Origin: Phytobacter massiliensis JC163
Lineage (GTDB): Bacteria > Pseudomonadota > Gammaproteobacteria > Enterobacterales > Enterobacteriaceae
Length of the DNA stretch: 45,876 nt
Direction of reading: 5' to 3'
Assembly: GCF_000321045.1 (NCBI RefSeq)
Contig: NZ_HE578945.1
Span: 1,994,968-2,040,843 of the forward strand
Below are positions 1 to 7,341 of the stretch, one piece after another. Position numbers and translations under genes: made by a program. The stretch's first letter is position 1, and the number at the start of each line of letters is the position of its first letter. The notes beneath the pieces were generated by a model. That model made no database searches, was not told the DNA's origin, and saw nothing but the letters and a program-made list of their open reading frames with translations.

Positions 1-131
1 GCAAGTAACCTAACAGATTCACGTTATTCCCCCTTTGAACCCGACAAGAGTTCGTAAAAACAATCTTTATTATTGTCCGACTAATTCTGAAAACACGGCC
101 ATTGAGCACTACGGTCTGAGTGTGTGAAAAA

Positions 132-152
132 TTAATTCGTCTCGCAAATTAA
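132..152. promoter_or_regulatory. Putative NagC operator (distal, nagE side)
   Basis: An AT-rich imperfect palindrome with left arm TTAATTCG and right arm CGCAAATTAA. This is the shape of NagC/Mlc operators (AT-rich flanks around a CG-containing core). In E. coli, NagC binds two operators between divergent nagE and nagB and loops the DNA. Its centre lies about 94 bp, close to nine helical turns, from the second operator, which fits looping. The nagE gene itself would start left of the window. Assignment is by pattern and context. Confidence 0.6.
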
Positions 153-164
153 ATGGCTATCTTT

Positions 165-180
165 TGTGATTTTAATCACC
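165..180. promoter_or_regulatory. CRP-cAMP binding site
   Basis: TGTGA-N6-TCACC matches the CRP consensus TGTGA-N6-TCACA at all but the last base. It lies between the two NagC-like operators, as in E. coli, where CRP activates both nagE and nagB and stabilises the NagC loop. Confidence 0.75.
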
Positions 181-225
181 AAATATCGTTATTCACCCTC
201 CTTCAGTCTGGCTAAGCAGCAAAAC

Positions 226-246
226 TTATTTTATCATTCAAAAAAT
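226..246. promoter_or_regulatory. Putative NagC operator (proximal, nagB side)
   Basis: TTATTTT and AAAAAAT arms flank a short core about 100 bp before the nagB start. It is paired with the distal operator at 132-152 and is expected to cover the nagB promoter. NagC releases it when GlcNAc-6-phosphate accumulates. Identification rests on position, arm sequence and helical spacing. Confidence 0.55.
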
Positions 247-343
247 CATGACGGATTGCCCCCATCGGTAGCGAAACTGAGTTACGCTTAACAGAGTCCA
301 GGCGCGCTATCCGCCAGCTTTCTAACCAACTTTGAGGTGAACA

Positions 344-1219
344 ATGAGACTGATTCCCCTGGCAACTGCTGAACAAGTCGGCAAATGGGCCGCCCGCCAT
401 ATCGTTAATCGTATTAACGCTTTCAAACCGACCGCGGATCGCCCCTTTGTACTGGGTTTGCCAACAGGGGGAACGCCCCTGACCGCCTACAAAGCCCTTG
501 TTGAAATGCATAAAGCGGGCCAGGTGAGTTTTCAGCATGTGGTCACTTTCAATATGGACGAATATGTTGGCCTGCCGAAGGATCACCCGGAAAGCTATCA
601 CAGCTTCATGCACCGCAACTTTTTTGATCATGTTGATATTCCGGCAGAAAATATTAACCTGCTGGATGGGAACGCACCGGATATTGACGCAGAATGCCGT
701 CGATACGAAGAGAAAATCCGCGCTTACGGTAAAATTCATCTGTTTATGGGCGGCGTAGGTAATGACGGCCATATCGCCTTCAACGAACCTGCCTCTTCGC
801 TGGCTTCCCGCACCCGTATTAAAACGCTGACCCATGACACCCGTGTGGCCAACTCCCGTTTCTTTGACGGCGATGTCAGCCTGGTGCCGAAATATGCCCT
901 GACCGTGGGCGTGGGTACGCTGCTGGATGCCGAAGAGGTGATGATTCTGGTGCTGGGCAACCAGAAAGCGCTGGCGCTGCAGGCGGCCGTCGAAGGCAAC
1001 GTTAACCATATGTGGACCATCAGCTGCCTGCAGCTGCACCCGAAAGCGGTTATGGTATGCGACGAGCCGTCCACGATGGAGCTCAAAGTAAAAAACGCTG
1101 AAATATTTCAACGAATTAGAAGCAGAAAATATCAAAGGTCTGTAATTGTGTTTCCGTTTCGCGGCGCGGCTGCGGAACGGTACCGTTTTGTTAACCGGGG
1201 GTCGTTATGTACGCATTAA
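344..1219 (+). CDS. nagB: Glucosamine-6-phosphate deaminase NagB (3' end frameshifted in this sequence)
   Basis: Converts glucosamine-6-phosphate to fructose-6-phosphate and ammonia in the cytoplasm, the last step of amino-sugar catabolism. Family motifs are present: GLPTGGTP near residue 40, NMDEYVGL near 70 and [14 protein letters not shown] near 135. From about residue 249 the frame is wrong. The run after GT at 1088-1096 has six A where the homologous reading needs five. Removing one A restores a 266-residue protein, the E. coli length, ending ...ENIKGL with a stop at 1143-1145, and recovers the allosteric Tyr254. As written, the frame continues to 1219 with a foreign tail and runs 13 nt into nagA. 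RBS GAGGTGA precedes the ATG. First gene of nagBACD, controlled by NagC and CRP. Either a homopolymer sequencing error or a true C-terminal mutation. Confidence 0.9.
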   Translation: MRLIPLATAEQVGKWAARHIVNRINAFKPTADRPFVLGLPTGGTPLTAYKALVEMHKAGQVSFQHVVTFNMDEYVGLPKDHPESYHSFMHRNFFDHVDIPAENINLLDGNAPDIDAECRRYEEKIRAYGKIHLFMGGVGNDGHIAFNEPASSLASRTRIKTLTHDTRVANSRFFDGDVSLVPKYALTVGVGTLLDAEEVMILVLGNQKALALQAAVEGNVNHMWTISCLQLHPKAVMVCDEPSTMELKVKNAEIFQRIRSRKYQRSVIVFPFRGAAAERYRFVNRGSLCTH

Positions 1220-2355
1220 CCCATTGCCGGATTTTCACCGGCCATGAAATTCTGGATGACCACGCGCTTGTTGTCGCGGATGGCCTGATTAAACAGATCT
1301 GCCTGCAGGCGGAGCTGCCGCCCGACATCGAACAGCGTTCTCTGAATGGCGCAAGGCTCGCTCCCGGTTTTATTGACGTGCAGCTCAACGGCTGCGGCGG
1401 CGTACAGTTCAACGATACCGCCGAGGCGGTCAGCGTGCAGACGCTGGAAATCATGCAGCGCGCTAATGAAAAATCAGGCTGCACCAGCTACCTGCCTACG
1501 CTTATTACCAGCAGCGACGATCTGATGAAGCAGGGTATTGCGGTGATGCGCGAGTACCTTACAGGGCATCCCAACCAGGCGCTGGGGCTGCATCTCGAAG
1601 GGCCGTGGCTCAATATCATTAAGAAGGGTACCCACAACCCGAACTATGTGCGCAAGCCTGATGCCGCGCTGGTCGATTATCTCTGCGCGAACGCCGATGT
1701 CATTACCAAAGTCACCCTGGCGCCGGAAATCGCAGGCCAGGAGGTTATCCGCAAGCTGGCTGACGCGGGCATCGTTGTCTCCGCCGGGCACTCGAACGCC
1801 ACGCTGAAAGAGGCAAAAGCGGGTTTCCGCGCCGGTATTTCTTTCGCCACCCACCTTTATAACGCCATGCCTTATATTACCGGCCGTGAACCAGGCCTCG
1901 CCGGGGCGGTACTGGACGACGACAGCGTTTACTGCGGGATTATTGCAGACGGGCTGCATGTCGATTACGTTAATATTCGTAATGCGAAGCGTCTGAAAGG
2001 CGATAAACTCTGCCTGGTCACCGATGCGACGGCACCGGCAGGCGCTAACATTGACCAGTTCATTTTTGCTGGTAAAACAATATACTACCGCAATGGACTG
2101 TGCGTGGATGAGAACGGTACGCTGAGCGGCTCCGCCCTGACGATGATTGAAGGGGTGCGTAATCTGGTTGAGCACGTAGGTATCGCGCTGGATGAAGCGT
2201 TGCGCATGGCCACCCTTTACCCCGCGCGGGCGGTTGGCGTCGCGCACCGGCTCGGCAGTATTGCTCCGGGTAAAGTGGCGAACCTTACCGCCTTCACGCA
2301 CGATTATAAAATAATCAAGACCATCGTTAATGGTAACGAGGTCGTCACTGAGTAA
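1207..2355 (+). CDS. nagA: N-acetylglucosamine-6-phosphate deacetylase NagA
   Basis: Hydrolyses GlcNAc-6-phosphate to glucosamine-6-phosphate and acetate, supplying the NagB substrate and removing the NagC inducer. It is 382 residues, the same as E. coli NagA, and belongs to the amidohydrolase superfamily. Visible landmarks are HLEGPWL (metal ligand Glu131), SAGHSNA and ATHLYNAMP carrying the metal-binding histidines, and [10 protein letters not shown] with the catalytic Asp. The ATG at 1207 gives the family-typical MYAL start. It lies about 60 bp after the intended nagB stop and 9 bp before nagC, so it is in the nag operon. Confidence 0.97.
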   Translation: MYALTHCRIFTGHEILDDHALVVADGLIKQICLQAELPPDIEQRSLNGARLAPGFIDVQLNGCGGVQFNDTAEAVSVQTLEIMQRANEKSGCTSYLPTLITSSDDLMKQGIAVMREYLTGHPNQALGLHLEGPWLNIIKKGTHNPNYVRKPDAALVDYLCANADVITKVTLAPEIAGQEVIRKLADAGIVVSAGHSNATLKEAKAGFRAGISFATHLYNAMPYITGREPGLAGAVLDDDSVYCGIIADGLHVDYVNIRNAKRLKGDKLCLVTDATAPAGANIDQFIFAGKTIYYRNGLCVDENGTLSGSALTMIEGVRNLVEHVGIALDEALRMATLYPARAVGVAHRLGSIAPGKVANLTAFTHDYKIIKTIVNGNEVVTE

Positions 2356-2364
2356 GTAAACGGT

Positions 2365-3585
2365 ATGACATCAGGCGGACAAGCTCAAATTGGTAACGTT
2401 GACCTCGTTAAACAACTTAACAGCGCGGCAGTTTACCGCCTGATTGACCAGCTTGGCCCTATCTCGCGCATTCAGATTGCCGAACAGAGCCAGCTTGCGC
2501 CAGCCAGCGTGACGAAAATCACCCGTCAGCTTATTGAGCGCGGCCTGATCAAAGAAGTGGATCAGCAGGCCTCCACCGGGGGCCGCCGAGCTATCTCGAT
2601 TATCACCGAAACCCGCAATTTCCAGGCTATTGGCGTGCGCCTTGGGCGCTCCGATACCACCCTCACCCTTTACGACCTGAGCAGCAAAGTGCTGGCGGAA
2701 GAGCACTACCCGCTGCCTGAGCGCACGCAGGAGACGCTGGAGCACGCGCTGCTCAACACCATCAGCACATTTATTGACGCCTGCCAGCGCAAAATCCGCG
2801 AGCTTATCGCTATTTCGGTGATTCTTCCTGGCCTTGTCGATCCGGAAAGCGGCGTGATTCGCTATATGCCGCATATTCAGGTGGAGAACTGGGGGCTGGT
2901 GGATGCGCTGCAAAAACGCTTTAAGCTCACCTGCTTTGTCGGCCACGATATTCGCAGCCTTGCCCTCGCAGAGCACTATTTTGGGGCAAGTCAGGATTGC
3001 GAAGACTCCATTCTGGTGCGCGTTCATCGCGGCACCGGGGCGGGCATCATCTCCAACGGCCGAATCTTCATTGGTCGCAACGGCAACGTCGGGGAGCTCG
3101 GCCATATTCAGGTCGAACCGTTAGGCGAACGCTGCCACTGCGGTAACTTCGGCTGCCTGGAGACCATCGCCGCCAATGCGGCGATTGAAAATCGCGTGCG
3201 GCACCTGCTGGAACAGGGCTATCAGAGCCGCGTTACGCTGGAAGATTGCTCCATTAAAACCATCTGTAAAGCGGCGAATAAAGGCGATGCGCTGGCCTGC
3301 GAGGTCATAGAATATGTCGGCCGCCATCTGGGTAAAACTATCGCTATCGCCATCAACCTCTTTAATCCGCAAAAAGTGGTAATCGCTGGCGAAATCGTTG
3401 AGGCTGAAAAAGTGCTGCTTCCTGCTATTGAAGGCTGCATTAATACCCAGTCGCTTAAGGCGTTTCGTAAAAACCTGCCGGTTGTCCGCTCGACGCTGGA
3501 TCATCGCTCGGCTATCGGGGCGTTCGCGCTTGTCAAACGCGCAATGCTTAACGGTATGCTGCTACAGCGCTTGCTGGAAAACTGA
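2365..3585 (+). CDS. nagC: NagC, GlcNAc-6-P-responsive ROK repressor
   Basis: Transcriptional repressor of the nag regulon, and a regulator of glmUS and other amino-sugar genes in E. coli. 406 residues, full length. An N-terminal winged HTH lies around residues 15-75 (ISRIQIAEQSQLAPASVTKI). A ROK sugar-binding fold follows, with the zinc motif CHCGNFGCLE near residue 257. It starts 9 bp after nagA, so it is co-transcribed and autoregulated through the operators at 132-246. No truncation; the HTH is almost identical to that of E. coli. Confidence 0.97.
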   Translation: MTSGGQAQIGNVDLVKQLNSAAVYRLIDQLGPISRIQIAEQSQLAPASVTKITRQLIERGLIKEVDQQASTGGRRAISIITETRNFQAIGVRLGRSDTTLTLYDLSSKVLAEEHYPLPERTQETLEHALLNTISTFIDACQRKIRELIAISVILPGLVDPESGVIRYMPHIQVENWGLVDALQKRFKLTCFVGHDIRSLALAEHYFGASQDCEDSILVRVHRGTGAGIISNGRIFIGRNGNVGELGHIQVEPLGERCHCGNFGCLETIAANAAIENRVRHLLEQGYQSRVTLEDCSIKTICKAANKGDALACEVIEYVGRHLGKTIAIAINLFNPQKVVIAGEIVEAEKVLLPAIEGCINTQSLKAFRKNLPVVRSTLDHRSAIGAFALVKRAMLNGMLLQRLLEN

Positions 3586-3628
3586 CAGGGTTTATAGTTA
3601 TTGCTTCTCTTTTTTAGCCGGGTAGTCC

Positions 3629-4381
3629 ATGACCATTCAGAACATCATTTGCGATATTGACGGCGTGCTGATGCACGATAACGTTGCCGTGCCGGGCGCG
3701 GCGGAATTTATAACCCGCATCCTGGAAAAAGGGATGCCGCTGGTACTGCTGACTAACTATCCCTCCCAGACAGGCCAGGACCTGGCAAACCGTTTTGCCT
3801 CCGCAGGCATCGACGCCCCCGCCAGCGTCTTTTACACCTCGGCAATGGCCACCGCCGACTTCCTTAAACGTCAGGAAGGGAAAAAAGCCTATGTGGTTGG
3901 CGAAGGCGCGCTGATCCACGAACTGTATAAAGCCGGTTTCACCATTACTGACATCAACCCGGATTTTGTTATCGTCGGGGAGACGCGCTCCTATAACTGG
4001 GAGATGATGCATAAAGCCGCGTTCTTCGTGGCCAACGGCGCGCGCTTTATCGCCACTAACCCGGATACCCACGGCCGCGGTTTTTATCCTGCCTGCGGCG
4101 CGCTGTGCGCCGGGATTGAAAAGATCTCTGGCCGCCGCCCCTTTTACGTCGGCAAACCCAGCCCGTGGATTATTCGCGCGGCGCTGAATACTATGCAGGC
4201 TCACTCTGAGCATACGGTGATTGTCGGCGACAACTTACGCACCGATATTCTGGCTGGCTTCCAGGCCGGGCTGGAGACCGTGCTGGTACTTTCCGGCGTG
4301 TCGACCATCGACGATATTGACGATATGCCTTTTCGCCCGTCATGGATTTACCCCTCCGTCGCCGAAATCGATATTTTTTAA
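3629..4381 (+). CDS. nagD: NagD (UmpH), HAD-family nucleotide phosphatase
   Basis: HAD-superfamily phosphatase of the NagD subfamily. The E. coli enzyme dephosphorylates UMP and other nucleoside monophosphates and is thought to prevent pyrimidine overflow. 250 residues, full length. Motif I is DIDGVL with nucleophile Asp9 and Asp11. A type-II cap follows, then motif III around the Lys of YVGKPSP, and motif IV VGDNLRTDI near residue 200. Last gene of the nag operon, 43 bp after nagC and followed by an intrinsic terminator. The link to amino-sugar metabolism is positional. Confidence 0.95.
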   Translation: MTIQNIICDIDGVLMHDNVAVPGAAEFITRILEKGMPLVLLTNYPSQTGQDLANRFASAGIDAPASVFYTSAMATADFLKRQEGKKAYVVGEGALIHELYKAGFTITDINPDFVIVGETRSYNWEMMHKAAFFVANGARFIATNPDTHGRGFYPACGALCAGIEKISGRRPFYVGKPSPWIIRAALNTMQAHSEHTVIVGDNLRTDILAGFQAGLETVLVLSGVSTIDDIDDMPFRPSWIYPSVAEIDIF

Positions 4382-4386
4382 CTCCG

Positions 4387-4409
4387 CCACGTCCCAGGAC
4401 GTGGTTTTT
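4387..4409 (+). terminator. Rho-independent terminator of the nag operon
   Basis: A 7-bp stem CCACGTC/GACGTGG with a 4-nt loop, followed by TTTTT, starting 6 bp after the nagD stop. Confidence 0.85.
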
Positions 4410-4491
4410 CATTTCTGGGGGCCGCAAACGGACCCGCCATCAATGAAATCCGCCAAAAATTGATAATTCCTCAATCTCACCGTCTATTTCA

Positions 4492-4534
4492 TGCGCTTTT
4501 TTCAACATTCAGCAATCGTCATTGCGCTTTTTTC
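4492..4534. repeat. 12-bp direct repeat in the nagD-asnB gap
   Basis: TGCGCTTTTTTC occurs at 4492-4503 and again at 4523-4534, 31 bp (about three helical turns) apart, upstream of asnB. It may be a tandem protein-binding site or chance in a T-rich spacer. Nothing else in 4410-4660 could be assigned confidently, apart from the asnB RBS (GGAGAAG). Confidence 0.45.
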
Positions 4535-4660
4535 GCCTGAGGCGGTAAAACGCTTGCGCGGCTTACGCCTTTGCGGCATTTTTTACAGCAAGCAATAAGA
4601 CAACGCGATGACGCGACGTCTGCCACCTTAATCTGCACTGCCTGAGTAACGGAGAAGTCT

Positions 4661-6325
4661 ATGTGTTCTATTTTTGGCGTACTGGATATTAAAACCGACG
4701 CGGTTGAACTGCGTAAAAAAGCGCTGGAGTTATCCCGCCTGATGCGTCACCGCGGTCCGGACTGGTCCGGCGTTTACGCAAGCGACAAAGCGATTCTGGC
4801 TCACGAACGCCTGTCGATTGTTGACGTTAACGCTGGCGCACAGCCGCTTTATAACGCCCAAAAAACACATGCTCTGGCCGTTAACGGTGAAATCTACAAC
4901 CATCAGGCGCTACGCGCGGAATATGCCGACCGCTATCAGTTTCAGACCGGCTCTGACTGCGAAGTGATCCTCGCTCTGTACCAGGAGAAAGGCCCGGAGT
5001 TCCTGGATGAGCTGCAAGGCATGTTCGCTTTCGTGCTGTATGACAGCGAAAAAGACGCGTATCTGATTGGCCGCGACCACATCGGCATTATCCCGCTGTA
5101 TATGGGCCACGATGAGCACGGCAACTTCTATGTCGCGTCAGAGATGAAAGCGCTGGTGCCGGTCTGCCGCACCATTAAAGAGTTCCCGGCGGGCAGCTAC
5201 CTGTGGAGCCAGGACGGCGAGATTCGCCCCTACTACCAGCGCGACTGGTTTGAGTACGATGCGGTAAAAGACAACGTGACCGATAAAGCTGAACTGCGCC
5301 AGGCGCTGGAAGAGGCGGTGAAAAGCCACCTGATGTCCGACGTGCCCTACGGCGTACTGCTCTCCGGCGGCCTGGATTCTTCCATTATTTCCGCTATTAC
5401 CAAGAAATTCGCCGCCCGCCGCGTCGAAGATCAGGAGCGTTCCGAAGCCTGGTGGCCGCAGCTGCACTCTTTCGCCGTTGGTCTGGAAGGGTCGCCGGAT
5501 CTGAAAGCCGCCCAGGAAGTGGCGAACCACCTGGGCACCGTGCACCATGAAATCCATTTCACCGTGCAGGAAGGGCTGGATGCGATCCGCGATGTGATTT
5601 ACCACATCGAAACCTACGATGTGACTACCATTCGCGCCTCGACGCCGATGTATTTGATGTCGCGCAAAATCAAGGCGATGGGCATTAAGATGGTGCTCTC
5701 GGGCGAAGGGTCTGACGAAGTGTTCGGCGGCTATCTGTACTTCCATAAAGCGCCGAATGCCAAAGAGCTGCATGAAGAAACGGTGCGTAAACTGCAGGCG
5801 CTGCATATGTTTGACTGCGCCCGCGCCAACAAAGCAATGTCCGCCTGGGGCGTGGAAGCCCGCGTGCCCTTCCTCGACAAGAAGTTCCTGGATGTGGCGA
5901 TGCGCATCAACCCGCAGGATAAAATGTGCGGCAACGGCAAAATGGAGAAGCACATTCTGCGCGAATGTTTTGAATCCTACCTGCCGGCAAGCGTTGCATG
6001 GCGTCAGAAAGAGCAGTTCTCCGACGGCGTCGGCTACAGCTGGATCGACACCCTGAAAGAGGTAGCGGCGCAGCAGGTTTCCGACCAGCAGCTGGAAACC
6101 GCCAGCTTCCGCTTCCCGTACAACACGCCATCGTCAAAAGAGGCTTATCTGTACCGCGAGATCTTTGAAGAGCTGTTCCCGCTGCCCAGCGCGGCAGAGT
6201 GCGTACCGGGCGGCCCGTCCGTCGCCTGCTCCTCTGCGAAAGCCATTGAGTGGGATGAGGCCTTCAAAACCATGAACGATCCATCAGGCCGTGCCGTGGG
6301 CGTTCACCAGTCGGCGTATAAATAA
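4661..6325 (+). CDS. asnB: Asparagine synthetase B (glutamine-hydrolysing)
   Basis: Makes asparagine from aspartate and ATP using ammonia released from glutamine. 554 residues, the E. coli AsnB length. After Met removal, Cys2 (MCSIFGV) is the N-terminal nucleophile of the class-II glutaminase domain (residues 1-190, with RLSIVD and GEIYN). The synthetase domain carries the PP-loop LLSGGLDSS near residue 232 and SGEGSDEVFGGY near 347. Single-gene unit with its own terminator. RBS GGAGAAG lies 5 nt before the ATG. The spacer upstream holds a 12-bp direct repeat that may be regulatory. Confidence 0.97.
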   Translation: MCSIFGVLDIKTDAVELRKKALELSRLMRHRGPDWSGVYASDKAILAHERLSIVDVNAGAQPLYNAQKTHALAVNGEIYNHQALRAEYADRYQFQTGSDCEVILALYQEKGPEFLDELQGMFAFVLYDSEKDAYLIGRDHIGIIPLYMGHDEHGNFYVASEMKALVPVCRTIKEFPAGSYLWSQDGEIRPYYQRDWFEYDAVKDNVTDKAELRQALEEAVKSHLMSDVPYGVLLSGGLDSSIISAITKKFAARRVEDQERSEAWWPQLHSFAVGLEGSPDLKAAQEVANHLGTVHHEIHFTVQEGLDAIRDVIYHIETYDVTTIRASTPMYLMSRKIKAMGIKMVLSGEGSDEVFGGYLYFHKAPNAKELHEETVRKLQALHMFDCARANKAMSAWGVEARVPFLDKKFLDVAMRINPQDKMCGNGKMEKHILRECFESYLPASVAWRQKEQFSDGVGYSWIDTLKEVAAQQVSDQQLETASFRFPYNTPSSKEAYLYREIFEELFPLPSAAECVPGGPSVACSSAKAIEWDEAFKTMNDPSGRAVGVHQSAYK

Positions 6326-6340
6326 GCCCGTGTAAAAGCG

Positions 6341-6366
6341 ACAGGCCCTGCGGGGCCTGTTTTTAT
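6341..6366 (+). terminator. Rho-independent terminator of asnB
   Basis: An 8-bp stem ACAGGCCC/GGGCCTGT with a TGCG loop, followed by TTTTTAT. It sits 15 bp after the asnB stop. Confidence 0.9.
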
Positions 6367-6485
6367 TTCTGCCTGAGATTTACCCCACAAAAGCGATAAA
6401 TAACCAATAATTGCCGAATATTGCGCCAGGCTGTTCGCAACCTAACCAAACAGTCAGTTTGCACTTATTTTCGATGAAAAAGGAG

Positions 6486-6514
6486 TTGACGCTGCAAGGG
6501 TCTATACGCATAAT
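6486..6514 (+). promoter_or_regulatory. Sigma-70 promoter of the seven-gene tRNA operon
   Basis: The -35 TTGACG and -10 CATAAT are separated by exactly 17 bp. The discriminator after the -10 is GC-rich (GCGCCCCGC), the hallmark of stable-RNA promoters shut off by ppGpp. Transcription would start about 30 nt before the first tRNA-Met. No other candidate promoter lies between asnB and the tRNAs. Confidence 0.85.
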
Positions 6515-6552
6515 GCGCCCCGCAACGCCGATAAGGTAACGCGAAAAAAGAG

Positions 6553-6629
6553 GGCTACGTAGCTCAGTTGGTTAGAGCACATCACTCATAATGATGGGGT
6601 CACAGGTTCGAATCCCGTCGTAGCCACCA
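6553..6629 (+). tRNA. metT: tRNA-Met (CAU), elongator
   Basis: 77-nt cloverleaf starting GGCTACGTAGCTCAG, with anticodon CAT in the CTCATAA loop, T-loop GGTTCGAATCC and encoded CCA. First gene of the operon; identical in sequence to the second Met copy at 6944. The order Met-Leu-Gln-Gln-Met-Gln-Gln equals E. coli metT-leuW-glnU-glnW-metU-glnV-glnX. Confidence 0.97.
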
Positions 6630-6637
6630 TCTTTTTT

Positions 6638-6722
6638 GCGGGAGTGGCGAAATTGGTAGACGCACCAGATTTAGGTTCTGGCGCCGCAAGGTGTGCGAGT
6701 TCAAGTCTCGCCTCCCGCACCA
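6638..6722 (+). tRNA. leuW: tRNA-Leu (UAG)
   Basis: 85-nt class-II tRNA starting GCGGGAGTGGCGAAA. The anticodon TAG lies in GATTTAGGTTC, with a long variable arm and encoded CCA. It reads CUN leucine codons. It lies 8 nt after metT in the processed polycistronic tRNA transcript. Confidence 0.97.
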
Positions 6723-6744
6723 TTCCCAGTAAGCGTTGCACGGA

Positions 6745-6819
6745 TGGGGTATCGCCAAGCGGTAAGGCACCGGTTTTTGATACCGGCATTCCCTGGTTCG
6801 AATCCAGGTACCCCAGCCA
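6745..6819 (+). tRNA. glnU: tRNA-Gln (UUG)
   Basis: 75-nt tRNA starting TGGGGTATCGCCAAG with anticodon TTG (GTTTTTGATAC loop) and encoded CCA. It reads CAA. Identical in sequence to glnW at 6853. Confidence 0.97.
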
Positions 6820-6852
6820 TATTTTCTTCGGGTAAGCGGTTCTCCGCGGTAT

Positions 6853-6927
6853 TGGGGTATCGCCAAGCGGTAAGGCACCGGTTTTTGATACCGGCATTCC
6901 CTGGTTCGAATCCAGGTACCCCAGCCA
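6853..6927 (+). tRNA. glnW: tRNA-Gln (UUG), second copy
   Basis: 75-nt exact duplicate of glnU with anticodon TTG and encoded CCA. The 33-nt spacer between the two copies is not conserved with the other spacers, so only the mature tRNA is duplicated. Confidence 0.97.
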
Positions 6928-6943
6928 TCGAAGAGCGCAGTCT

Positions 6944-7020
6944 GGCTACGTAGCTCAGTTGGTTAGAGCACATCACTCATAATGATGGGGTCACAGGTTC
7001 GAATCCCGTCGTAGCCACCA
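6944..7020 (+). tRNA. metU: tRNA-Met (CAU), elongator, second copy
   Basis: 77-nt exact duplicate of metT with anticodon CAT and encoded CCA. Fifth gene of the tRNA operon. Confidence 0.97.
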
Positions 7021-7067
7021 TATTTAGAGGCTAACGTTACTGACGTTGCCTGAGTAAAAAAATTTGT

Positions 7068-7142
7068 TGGGGTATCGCCAAGCGGTAAGGCACCGGATTC
7101 TGATTCCGGCATTCCGAGGTTCGAATCCTCGTACCCCAGCCA
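7068..7142 (+). tRNA. glnV: tRNA-Gln (CUG)
   Basis: 75-nt tRNA with the same body as glnU/W but anticodon CTG (GATTCTGATTC) and a compensated anticodon stem and T-arm. It reads CAG. In E. coli this gene is the classical source of supE suppressors. Confidence 0.97.
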
Positions 7143-7175
7143 ACTCACAGTCGTTCGCCCAGGCGAGCAGACTAT

Positions 7176-7250
7176 TGGGGTATCGCCAAGCGGTAAGGCA
7201 CCGGATTCTGATTCCGGCATTCCGAGGTTCGAATCCTCGTACCCCAGCCA
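7176..7250 (+). tRNA. glnX: tRNA-Gln (CUG), second copy
   Basis: 75-nt exact duplicate of glnV and last gene of the operon, directly followed by a strong terminator. Confidence 0.97.
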
Positions 7251-7258
7251 CTTAAAGT

Positions 7259-7288
7259 AAAAAGCTCGCTTCGGCGGGCTTTTTGCTT
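7259..7288 (+). terminator. Rho-independent terminator of the tRNA operon
   Basis: An 11-bp stem AAAAAGCTCGC/GCGGGCTTTTT (one G-T pair) closed by a TTCG tetraloop, with T-rich sequence after it. The A-rich 5' arm also makes it usable from the minus strand for ubiF, which ends at 7342. Confidence 0.9.
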
Positions 7289-7341
7289 TTCTGCCCTTTG
7301 GAGGGGTGCATCAGGCCTGCGCTACAGCAGACCTGACTTCG

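Noticed and set aside
212-1135. 307-residue open frame antisense to nagB
   Set aside because: Shadow of a GC-rich coding gene; nagB motifs on the plus strand are clear and the antisense frame has no recognisable family or RBS.
5138-5953. 271-residue open frame antisense to asnB
   Set aside because: Lies wholly within conserved asnB, and composition reflects reversed codons (His/Arg/Phe rich).
6553-7250. Regular repeats of about 75 bp that could suggest a repeat array or CRISPR
   Set aside because: Each unit folds as a complete tRNA with anticodon and CCA; spacers are irregular in length.
6586-7255. Several open frames over the tRNA cluster, on both strands, with repeated peptides such as PGFEPGNAGIKNRCLTAWRYP
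   Set aside because: They are translations of duplicated tRNA-Gln, tRNA-Met and tRNA-Leu genes; repeats match tRNA boundaries and there are no RBSs.
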